From: Byssochlamys sp. IMV 00236
Taxonomy: Eukaryota; Ascomycota; Eurotiomycetes; Eurotiales; Thermoascaceae
DNA: 28,939 bases
Direction: 5' to 3'
Assembly: GCA_001931875.2 (NCBI GenBank)
Contig: MSJH02000335.1
Span: forward strand, 1-28,939
Shown here: piece by piece, positions 20,409 to 28,939 of the stretch
How the letters are laid out: each line of letters starts with the position of its first letter
How positions within the stretch are numbered: the stretch's first letter is position 1
Program-made: the position numbers and the translations under genes
The notes under the pieces: model-generated
The model's database searches: none
What the model was told of the DNA's origin: nothing
The model's input: the letters and a program-made list of their open reading frames with translations, nothing else

Positions 20409-21114
20409 TTAATGACCAAGGGCAGCGATGGCAGAGTTGACATCCTTAACAGCATCAGCCTTGGCTTCAGCAGCCTTCTTTTGAATGGCAGCAAGGGCAA
20501 CCTTACGTTGGTAGTAAGCAGCAGACTTGGCCTTACGCTTCTCTTCGAGCTTGGCAACAACATCTTGGTACTTCCATCCAACTTCGTGGGAGATACGACC
20601 GATGGTGGTGTACTTGCGACCAGGCTTAAGACGGAGGACACGAAGAGCGTCGGGAACGACCATGCGCTTGACACGGTCATAAGGAGCAGGAACACCTTCG
20701 AAAAGCTTGATGCGGTCCAAGGCAGCAGCACCACGAGAGGTCTTGTGGGGAATCATACCACGGATAGCCTTGTACAAGATACGAGAAGGAGCACGGAAGT
20801 GGAAAGGACCGCGACGGGGGTTAACGACACAGCGCTTGTTGAGGTAGGCGTGGTACTTTACTATATTTAAGGTTAATATCTTCACTGGATCAACATTTAT
20901 ATACATACACTTGTTACGGAAGAATTCGCCAGAGACGTTTAATTCTTCACAACGGACAACAACGACCTTTTGACCATTGAGGGCTTGCTTGGCGATGATG
21001 GAAGCAAGACGACCGAGAAGGTGACCCTTACCGTCAATAACAACAACCTAATGCATGTTAGTAAAGTTGATGTGAAGCAAGGCAGTAACAATGTCAGATT
21101 TGTATCCCTTTTTA

Positions 21115-21148
<34 letters not shown>

Positions 21149-21238
21149 TACACCACTTTGTTGTCTCTTTCTCTTCTTTTAGGGTTCTTTATTGTTACTG
21201 CAGTTTGAGATGATGTATACCTTTTCAAAAGTTGACAT
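20409..21238 (-). CDS. RPL16: 60S ribosomal protein uL13 (L13a/L16)
   Basis: Large-subunit ribosomal protein uL13. Three exons: 21221-21238 (only MSTFEK), 20909-21047 and 20409-20860, giving 202 residues, the eukaryotic length. The second exon reads [16 protein letters not shown], the universal uL13 start; splicing with the T|GTATGT donor and TATAG acceptor restores FFRNKLKYHAYL. The third contains [20 protein letters not shown] and a basic alanine-rich C-terminal helix. The first intron (21048-21220) is 173 bp, about three times the local norm, and contains a CA microsatellite; the second is 48 bp. The gene is divergent from CTP synthase with 226 bp between start codons. Confidence 0.97.
21119..21145. 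repeat. (CA)13 microsatellite in uL13 intron 1
   Basis: An uninterrupted CA tract (TG on the coding strand) in the middle of the long first intron, the longest dinucleotide repeat in the window. Confidence 0.95.
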
Positions 21239-21464
21239 TTCTGAAATAGGGATAAAAAGAGAGAAGGAACAAAAATTTTTAAGTCATACGCATGTTTTAT
21301 TTCCAGTGTGTCCTTCTGTGGCTTGTTTATAATTTTTGCGTGTTTGTGGCTTAGATCGATCTGGAGTCACTCTTGAATCTTGCCCTTGGTCCTTTGAATA
21401 AAAAATAAAATTTCTCTCGATATTTTTTTCTTTTTTTCTTTCCCCAGAATTATTGTTTGAAAAC
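21239..21464. promoter_or_regulatory. Divergent promoter, uL13 / CTP synthase
   Basis: 226 bp shared by two growth-linked genes read in opposite directions. The side next to CTP synthase ends in a polypyrimidine stretch and TTTCCCCAG (about 21439-21447), 18 bases before the ATG. It looks like a splice acceptor, so a 5' UTR intron is possible but no donor could be fixed. Confidence 0.5.
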
Positions 21465-23214
<1,750 letters not shown>

Positions 23215-23361
23215 ATACACTTCCCTTAGACTGTTTTCTCTCCTTCTATCATTTCTAAACATATAAAAATCCTTTGGAATTACTTTAATCATTATTAGAC
23301 TTTGTGTGTGTGCAATAAATTGTAAATCTTTTTATGCTCTCCCTCATTAAACCCTATTTTA

Positions 23362-25063
23362 TTACAGTGATGGATTTACTGATTGCAAAGCTTCTTCAAT
23401 GTGCTCTTGCTTCACCTCCAACGATTGCGTTTTTAGTGCTAATAAACCGGCTTTCCTTATCACAGCTTTAAGATCTGCACCTGTATAACCTTCTGTCAAT
23501 TGTGCTACCCTCTCAAGATCCACGTCAGGTCCTAATCTTGTCTGCTTTCCCAGCACATACAATATCTGTTCTCTTTCCTCTACATTAGGAGGGCCTATAT
23601 AAACGAGTCGATCCAGTCTTCCGGGCCTCAAGATGGAACTATCAATAGCCTCTGGGTAATTGGTAGCACCTAACAAGATGACACTTGCATTGGATCTATC
23701 CAAATGATCCATCTCAATCAAGAACTGTGAGATCAATTTCTTTCCGACATCGCCACTAGTATCCCTTGAAGAAAAGATCGCCTCGAGCTCATCCAAAAAC
23801 ACCACACAGGGACTACATCGGGCAGCTGTCTGAAAGATACGAGATACAGCCTTTTCTGACTCGCCTACCTCTCCTTTGATCAGATCGGGTATACTTATCG
23901 TCAAAAAGTTGGCACAGGATTCTGTGGCGACTGCTCTAGCCAGCAGAGTTTTGCCAGTTCCCGGAGGTCCATACAGCAGCAGCCCCTTTGAAGGGCGAAT
24001 GCCAAGTCGTTGATAAGCATCTGCGTGTTGATAGATCCAAACTGCAGATTCTTCTAATGTCCTTTTTGCTTCTGTCAGTCCACCAATATCCTCCCAGCGT
24101 ACCGGGTTTGGTTTCTCTGCCATGATCGTGTCTAGTCCTGTCAACTTGACTTTATGAAGCGTGTTTTTGAAATTGTCTATCGTCACTTTTTTAAAAGAGT
24201 TAACAAAAGTCATGTTGTGTGTTCTATGCTTCGTACCATATGCATTTCCTTCTAATAACGCGCTTTCTTCAGCCAATTGAAACCAATGCATGATATCTGC
24301 AGGAACAAATCCATGAGCCATAAAAGATAGCTGATACAGTTCATCTTGATTTAGAGTGGTACGGATATGAAAACACGAGTCATAGATATGTTGCATGATG
24401 CACAGTCGCTCTATGGGTGTAGGAATCTGCAAGTGAATCTCATCGTCAAACCAGGATCTCACTTCCAAGGGCAGTTGATCTGGTCTTCGTGTAGTTGATA
24501 TCACCATGATGTGATGTTGTTTTAGAAATTGAGAGAGTACTGGAAAGAGTTCATCGTCTTGTGGCTCGGATGCGTTTTTTGAGAAAAAGAGATCGAAATC
24601 TTCAATCAACACTTTTTTTCGTGTACAATTAGTATCAAGATGTCAATAATCACGTAAACATACATAAGGAGGTGTCTTGTTTCTTGGTTGCTTTCCTTAA
24701 GAGTCGTTTAAATCCTTTTGACAGGTGACCATGATGACTTGCTGCCAGCTCACCCAGTATGGCTGTATACATATTGACATTGTACTGCTTGGCCAAATAA
24801 GAGGATATAAATGTTTTTCCTATGGTTAAAAGTTGATATAAAGGCAAGAAAAACAAAGTTTTTTTTGTTACCTATGCCTGAATCAGCCTTCAACAAGATG
24901 TTGGGTGGTAATTGATTGTGTTTAAAAGTCAAGTGAAATGCTTGATCTAATCTTTTTTTTTGGTGAATCAATACACATTATCTCATTAAGCGAAAAACAG
25001 AGAGAAACATAAAATGCAGTACCTTGCACCCTCTTCTCCATAACATTGTGAAGGATACGTCAT
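23362..25063 (-). CDS. AFG2B/SPATA5L1-like AAA+ ATPase with degenerate first domain
   Basis: Type II AAA+ protein. Exons 25023-25063, 24872-24951, 24664-24819 and 23362-24611 give 508 residues. The second ATPase domain is complete: Walker A GPPGTGKT (307-314), Walker B VVFLDE (Asp366, Glu367), sensor-1 Asn410 in GATN, and arginines 421/424 in LRPGRLDR. The end, [17 protein letters not shown], closely matches the C-terminus I recall for human SPATA5L1 (AFG2B), a partner of AFG2A in 60S maturation. The first domain is reduced: ADSGIGKT (36-43) keeps GKT, but Walker B reads LLLIEDFD, sensor-1 Asn is Arg (TTRRPD), and the arginine-finger motif is missing. Human AFG2B is about 750 residues; the N-terminal domain is absent here. 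The start ATG is preceded by a T-rich tract. Pex1 or Pex6 is less likely from the C-terminus. Confidence 0.8.
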
Positions 25064-25270
25064 GAATAAGAAAAAAAAAGTAATGCTTAAAAGTGTGAGA
25101 GGGATCTTTTTCTATTTCCAAGCCCCGAATACACTGTTTATTTTTATGGTACACTTTTTTCGTACGCATGGGGAACAATGTATTGAAAAAAACAGCAAGA
25201 CAACAAATTATCATATTCGCTGACATTTCAAAGGACTTTTAAGCTTTAATAAAGAACAATGAGTTCAATT

Positions 25271-26116
25271 TTATTTCTTCAATATTATCTTGACTCTTTG
25301 CTTATTTACAACCTTTACTCTAGGATAAAGTAGTCCATTATACAATTTTGTAAAGACTTTACTTTTGATTAGCCGTTCATCACTGTACGTAAGCAATAGC
25401 TCAACCAGTAAGCGTTTAGCTTTCGATGACTTTCTACTTGTAGAATCCTTGAATTTTTTGATATCTTGGAGTTTCAGCAAGATTTGTTCAGTATCAGCCT
25501 TTTCTTCGAAGCCCAGATCTTTCCAATAGTGGATGTTATTCAGCATATCTCTTAAATTATTTATTTCATGGAACGAAATAGCCTTGTGAGCTGCCAAGTA
25601 TATTAACTTTGAGCAAATAGAAAGATATCCAGCAGGCTCAGTTTCATAGAACTTCAAAGGCAGTGGTGTGTGGAAGTTCTTTTCAATATAGACTGCTGAT
25701 TTGAAGCACCAGGGCTTCAAACTTCCGTTCTTACTATAGTCGCGAAGCATCCTTATGCAAGGTTCTGTTTCCACGGCCATTATTGGCGAAAACAAAATAA
25801 ACATGTCATCTTTGGCCATTATTGCGGGAACAGTGACACCAAGGAGCGCATCTAACTTTGATTTATCTTTTGCAAGATGACTAAGCCCACTAGTGGCAAT
25901 GATTTCAATGTTGCGATATAGAAACCGCAGTTCATACCACGATCCTCCTTTGTCATTAGTGTAATTTTTCATGCTGATGGTTAGCATTTTAGGATGCTCG
26001 TCGAATTTTGTTACAATAGCAACATCATCCAAGCTTTTGTCTTTAACATATGCTTCAATCTGTGTGATGAAAACCCAATCATTTTTTTGATTTATAACAA
26101 TAGAGTGAATCAGCAA
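25271..26116 (-). CDS. Orphan ORF, possibly 5'-truncated
   Basis: I do not recognise it. An open frame of about 281 codons (ending KVVNKQRVKIILKK) has no ATG at its left end; the first in-frame ATG lies about 47 codons in. On the coding strand a TTTTACAG acceptor directly precedes CTAAAAGACTTG, and a short ATG-led run (MKTYPSAK) ends at GTACAG only 26 nt upstream, too close for a normal intron here. The protein is rich in K, L and I, with WYELRFLYRNIEI, DDMFILFSPIMAVE and a K/S-rich patch (DSTSRKSSKAKR). No known motif or membrane segment is seen. It may be the 3' exon of a lineage-specific gene whose 5' end was lost. It is fully open over 846 bp, so decay, if any, is recent. Confidence 0.45.
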   Translation of the reverse strand: MLIHSIVINQKNDWVFITQIEAYVKDKSLDDVAIVTKFDEHPKMLTISMKNYTNDKGGSWYELRFLYRNIEIIATSGLSHLAKDKSKLDALLGVTVPAIMAKDDMFILFSPIMAVETEPCIRMLRDYSKNGSLKPWCFKSAVYIEKNFHTPLPLKFYETEPAGYLSICSKLIYLAAHKAISFHEINNLRDMLNNIHYWKDLGFEEKADTEQILLKLQDIKKFKDSTSRKSSKAKRLLVELLLTYSDERLIKSKVFTKLYNGLLYPRVKVVNKQRVKIILKK

Positions 26117-26723
26117 GTCTTTTAGCTGTAAAATAAAAAGATCAACTGTACCTTTGCTGATGGATATGTCTTCATGTAGAGGGGTCCTGTTGTATTCAGC
26201 TATGGTTGTTATTGAAAAAAGCCATTAAGTCGATAACATTTTTTATAAAAAGAAAAGCTGAATGTTGTTAAATTAAATGCGTAAGCGTTTTATAGGGGTA
26301 AAGAATCTGTGGCTGCCATTTATATTATTGTCGTCATTGACATTATTTGTGCTTATGATACTATTGTTATACTAGTAGCTACTATAGTTATTATAGGTAT
26401 TCTTATCAGATGCGATAGGGGAATGTAAAGTAGAATGTATGCTCTACTGCAAGATTATACTCGAGTCATTATAATGATGCATATCAAACACGCCAGGTCC
26501 AATCGATGACAGTCTTATAATTTAATGGGATTTCAGGAAGTTTTACGAACAAAATTCTCGGTAAAAAACTTGAAGGATATTCCATAGCATGCTTTATTCT
26601 ACTTTATATACTGTACGAAATCCCATGTGGAAAGTGCATATATTCTTTCATTTCTGTTGTATGAAAATTTTCATAAAGTGTAGGAAAAGTTTTCGAAAAA
26701 GGTGTATATGTCATGCATAAGCG
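26117..26723. other. AT-rich spacer with nested 10-bp inverted repeats
   Basis: 607 bp without coding signal. AAAGTAGAAT (26427-26436) is matched by ATTCTACTTT (26596-26605), and ATGGGATTTC (26525-26534) by GAAATCCCAT (26617-26626). The pairs interleave rather than nest perfectly. It may hold the lost 5' part of the orphan to its left. Confidence 0.5.
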
Positions 26724-27926
26724 TTATGCTTGCACAATTTGTTTATTATCATTTTGCCTTTGGTTCGACTTTTTCTTCTTTCCAACAAATTTAGGCGCAC
26801 TATCTCCTTTTAATAATGGGTTATTTGCATATGTTCCTGCAGAAAATGCATCTCTTCCTCGTCTTGTAGAAGGTGTCATGGGTTCTTCATCATCTGAAGA
26901 AGACGATGATGACGCTGAATCTATATTCTCTACAATGACTTGCTTTGATTTACTATCAATTGTCATCACTTTCCGTTTTGAACCCTCTGCTTTTTCAGAC
27001 TGCTGTTTCCCGGATTTTCTTGTGTTGTCATCAAACAAATACATCTGTGAAAACAGTTCTCCATTGACCCTTGCCGCGTATCCAATAGATGCCGTCTCTT
27101 GTTTCTGTGGTTGATTCTGTTCAGCGCGTTTCCGTTTCGCTTCTGCAATCAACGCAGCTTCTTGATCAGAAGAAAGTATAGGCAAATGACAAAAAGTGCA
27201 CGGACCCACGCCTTCTGCAACACATATGATCTTTCCACAGTTCAAGCAGTTGGGTGCAACCATCAACAGTTCGTGCTTGGTTGCCTGGCATTGGCACGGT
27301 TTTCTCTTTTTGGTATCTGTTTTGATATTTAATTCCTTTAAGGCAGTTTCCAGTGTCATCTCTTTCTTCTTCTTTTTTTCCTGTTTTGGTTTATCTGTCA
27401 AAATGGCTGCGGATCGAAGATCGTTGTTGGATTTGTTTTTCTTTTTTGATTTTCGTAAGCTAAAGTAGATTTAGTATCCTGTCTAACTGCTTTTTCTTAT
27501 TTACTTTGAAAAGTATTCCTCTTCCTTCTTGTGATGAACACTGATATTGACAGGCCATAGTGTCTCTTGAGGTTGCTGTGTAGCTGGCAAATCGGGAAAA
27601 GACTCTGGAGTGGGTGTATCCATACGGTTATTGCTACCACTAGCAACCACGGTAGTCGTGTTCTGTCGTTTCTCGGGATGAAATCGACGTTCTGTGAATT
27701 CTTCAATAAATTTTAAAGCATCTTCACTTAGTCCAACCATTTCCTATCCATAATGAATATGATATTCAATATTTATTTTCTCCCTTTTTACCATAAGGCG
27801 TTCACCAAAAGCTTCTGGCGTTTGTGTTGACATAAGATATGGGAGCACTTGTGAACGAATTGTTTCTGGGTCAAAGCCCAAGAAGACGCTCAGCTTGTCT
27901 TGTGCCCAAGTATCAAGTGTTGACAT
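26724..27926 (-). CDS. RQT4: Rqt4/TRIP4-type C2HC5 zinc-finger protein
   Basis: Homologue of TRIP4 (ASC-1) and yeast Rqt4, part of the RQT/ASC-1 complex that splits collided ribosomes in quality control. Exons 27792-27926, 27505-27743 and 26724-27459, with introns of 48 and 45 bp, give 369 residues. The N-terminal helical region (SVFLGFDPETIRSQVLPYL, then LSEDALKFIEEFTERR) fits the family's N-domain. A lysine-rich linker leads to the zinc finger: Cys180, Cys182, His187, Cys196, Cys199, Cys204, Cys212, Cys215 in CQCQATKHELL...NCLNCGKIIC...GPCTFC. The C-terminal third is charged and disordered, with a serine/aspartate run (SSSSSSDDEE). There is no ASCH domain, which animal TRIP4 carries at its C-terminus; as I recall yeast Rqt4 also lacks it. 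The start is the first ATG of exon 1. Confidence 0.9.
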
Positions 27927-28079
27927 ATAAAATAGGATAAAGTAAAGAGAGAAGCTTTATGATCATATTTGCTTAAGTAAATCCATTCCCAGATTAAATA
28001 AATAGTCACAACAAGCTGCGGCAGAACACAAAGAGGGTCTTACTGTCCCCTAAGATGGATGCTGTCGAGCGATATGTCA

Positions 28080-28103
28080 TTGTTGTTTTTGGAAAAACAA
28101 CAA
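28080..28103. repeat. Perfect 11-bp inverted repeat with 2-bp centre
   Basis: TTGTTGTTTTT (28080-28090), GG, AAAAACAACAA (28093-28103): every base of the arms pairs. It lies about 150 bp upstream of the Rqt4 start codon. Confidence 0.9.
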
Positions 28104-28131
28104 GAGAAAGAAGCATTGAAACCGCCAAAGA

Positions 28132-28234
28132 TACAGTGTTTCCAACGAGCAATGTTGTATAATTCGAAAATTCATAATACAAAATATACAAAATAAGACA
28201 TTTTGGGACGGCATTGCTTGTTGGAAGCACTGTA
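28132..28234. repeat. 23-bp inverted repeat, 57-nt spacer, wobble-compatible on the plus strand
   Basis: The left arm 28132-28154 (TACAGTGTTTCC...GCAATG) and the right arm 28212-28234 (CATTGC...CACTGTA) are complementary at 21 of 23 positions. The two exceptions are T-G and G-T, so a plus-strand RNA would pair along the whole arm; a minus-strand RNA would have two A-C mismatches. Confidence 0.85.
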
Positions 28235-28353
28235 CATTTGTTAAAATAAGCTGTCAAAATATAAATTATACCAATTAATGCTACTATATCTTCAGTTTAT
28301 CCTACATGATGGCTTATCTCTTTATGCCATGTTTCTCAGGACAACACCCTCTG

Positions 28354-28373
28354 TTGGACAAAATTTGGTCCAA
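28354..28373. promoter_or_regulatory. 20-bp near-palindrome upstream of uS12
   Basis: TTGGACAAAATTTGGTCCAA is self-complementary except for one base pair (positions 7 and 14). It lies about 145 bp before the uS12 start codon, in the position of a dimeric transcription-factor site. This role is inferred. Confidence 0.4.
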
Positions 28374-28517
28374 GAGAGTGAATGGTCCGAGTATGCGCAG
28401 CGTTCATTCGCTGAGTTTAAATAAACGGAAATCCAGTGTGAGCAAGTAGGAGGAAGCCCAAAAGGAAGAGCCAAGCTGGCAAATGGATTGTTCTTTCCTT
28501 TTTTATCAGATTTCATC

Positions 28518-28939
28518 ATGGGTAAGATCATCTACAAAACATACATATAGAGAGAGAAGGGAGGGGTAAAGAGATGGATGAATGGATGGATGGAAGAAAT
28601 ACATATATATATAGATATAAAGTGGATTGCACAAACCAGCTTAAAAAAAAGAATGATGAGAGAGAGAGAGAGAATTTGACATGCTGAATGGAACCGTCAT
28701 TAACAACACAATTTGTAGGTAAGGGACAACCTAGAGGTTTGAACGCTGCTCGTAAGCTTCGTATTCACCGTCGTGATCAACGTTGGGCCGATAAACAATA
28801 CAAGAAGAGAGCCCTTGGAACCGCCTACCGCTCATCTCCTTTCGGTGGTTCTTCTCACGCCAAGGGTATTGTTCTCGAAAAGATTGGTGTCGAAGCCAAG
28901 CAACCTAACTCTGCCATTCGTAAGTGTGTTCGTGTTCAA
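28518..28939 (+). CDS. RPS23: 40S ribosomal protein uS12 (S23), partial at window end
   Basis: Decoding-centre protein of the small subunit. Exon 1 is only four coding bases (ATGG, 28518-28521). A 197-bp intron (28522-28718) follows, then exon 2 from 28719 runs off the window. The visible 75 residues read [20 protein letters not shown] and include [15 protein letters not shown]; Pro64 in this loop is the proline hydroxylated by the Ofd1/Tpa1 oxygenases in other eukaryotes. The full protein is normally about 145 residues, so roughly half is missing. The long first intron right after the start matches the pattern of uL13 in this window. Confidence 0.97.
28573..28673. repeat. GATG and GA simple repeats in uS12 intron 1
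   Basis: GGATG units at about 28573-28591, a TA tract at about 28602-28610, and (GA)n at about 28659-28673, all inside the 197-bp intron. Confidence 0.85.

Larger units (their letters stand above)
27927..28517. promoter_or_regulatory. Divergent region Rqt4 / uS12 with three inverted repeats
   Basis: 591 bp between divergent starts. It contains a perfect 11-bp inverted repeat (28080-28103), a 23-bp imperfect inverted repeat spanning 28132-28234, and a 20-bp near-palindrome (28354-28373). A CTTTCCTTTTTTATCAG stretch ends just before the uS12 ATG and could be a 5' UTR splice acceptor. No coding signal. Confidence 0.55.

Noticed and set aside
23362..25063. Pex1 or Pex6 identity for the AAA+ gene
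   Set aside because: Its C-terminus and the D2 region after Walker B fit SPATA5L1/AFG2B better, and the long peroxin N-terminal domains are missing.
26117..26142. 26-nt intron joining MKTYPSAK to the orphan frame
   Set aside because: Far shorter than any other intron here (45 bp minimum) and below the usual spliceosomal limit; kept only as an unresolved 5' end.
28081..28234. A MITE made of the two inverted repeats upstream of uS12
   Set aside because: The repeats are not terminal to one unit, and I see no flanking target-site duplication.
28653..28687. C-box (ATGATGA) and D-box (CTGA) pair inside uS12 intron 1, suggesting a C/D snoRNA
   Set aside because: The boxes are only 24 nt apart, no terminal stem is seen, and the stretch between is a GA repeat; chance matches are likely.

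Overview
This 28.9 kb window is nuclear DNA from a fungus, most likely an early-diverging one of the Mucoromycota (Mucorales-type). The evidence is eukaryotic housekeeping genes broken by many very short introns (about 45-71 bp, mostly GTAAG...AG), AT-rich spacers with microsatellites and pyrimidine-rich promoters, and a tuberin (TSC2) homologue. The phylum call is inference from gene content and style. I see no rRNA, tRNA, CRISPR array or intact transposon.

Layout from left to right. 1-1.6 kb: no resolvable gene, but protein-like shards on the minus strand. 1.6-3.9 kb (-): an oligopeptide transporter of the OPT family. 4.26-6.05 kb (-): NDUFAF7, the mitochondrial complex I assembly methyltransferase, in nine exons, one intron being GC-AG. 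6.58-7.02 kb (+): a broken relic of an orphan gene. 7.3-9.25 kb (+): CCT3, chaperonin gamma subunit. 9.4-9.8 kb (+): a Romo1/Mgr2-like mitochondrial inner-membrane protein. 9.83-14.45 kb (-): TSC2 with a C-terminal Rap/Rheb-GAP domain. 14.6-15.66 kb (-): NADH-cytochrome b5 reductase. 16.4-17.98 kb (+): a coiled-coil protein. 18.56-19.48 kb (+): a BRCT protein. 19.56-20.38 kb (+): an unrecognised 273-residue protein. 20.41-21.24 kb (-): ribosomal protein uL13. 21.47-23.21 kb (+): CTP synthase. 23.36-25.06 kb (-): an AFG2B/SPATA5L1-like AAA+ ATPase with a decayed first ATPase domain. 25.27-26.12 kb (-): an orphan ORF without a clear start. 26.72-27.93 kb (-): an Rqt4/TRIP4-type C2HC5 zinc-finger protein. 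28.52 kb to the end (+): ribosomal protein uS12, cut by the window edge.

Most genes are unrelated housekeeping neighbours. The right third is rich in translation functions: uL13, an AFG2B-type ATPase linked to 60S maturation, an Rqt4-like factor for collided ribosomes, and uS12. Gene packing is tight. Two convergent pairs have stop codons 30 and 26 bp apart, so their transcripts almost certainly overlap.

Exon models were built by eye from reading frame, splice consensus and family resemblance. In every multi-exon gene offered as complete, the exon lengths sum to a whole number of codons. No single novel system stands out. The best leads are a 54-bp stop-free in-frame intron in TSC2, two long imperfect hairpins (18.37-18.44 kb and 28.13-28.23 kb), the degenerate AAA+ domain, and two unrecognised or orphan proteins.
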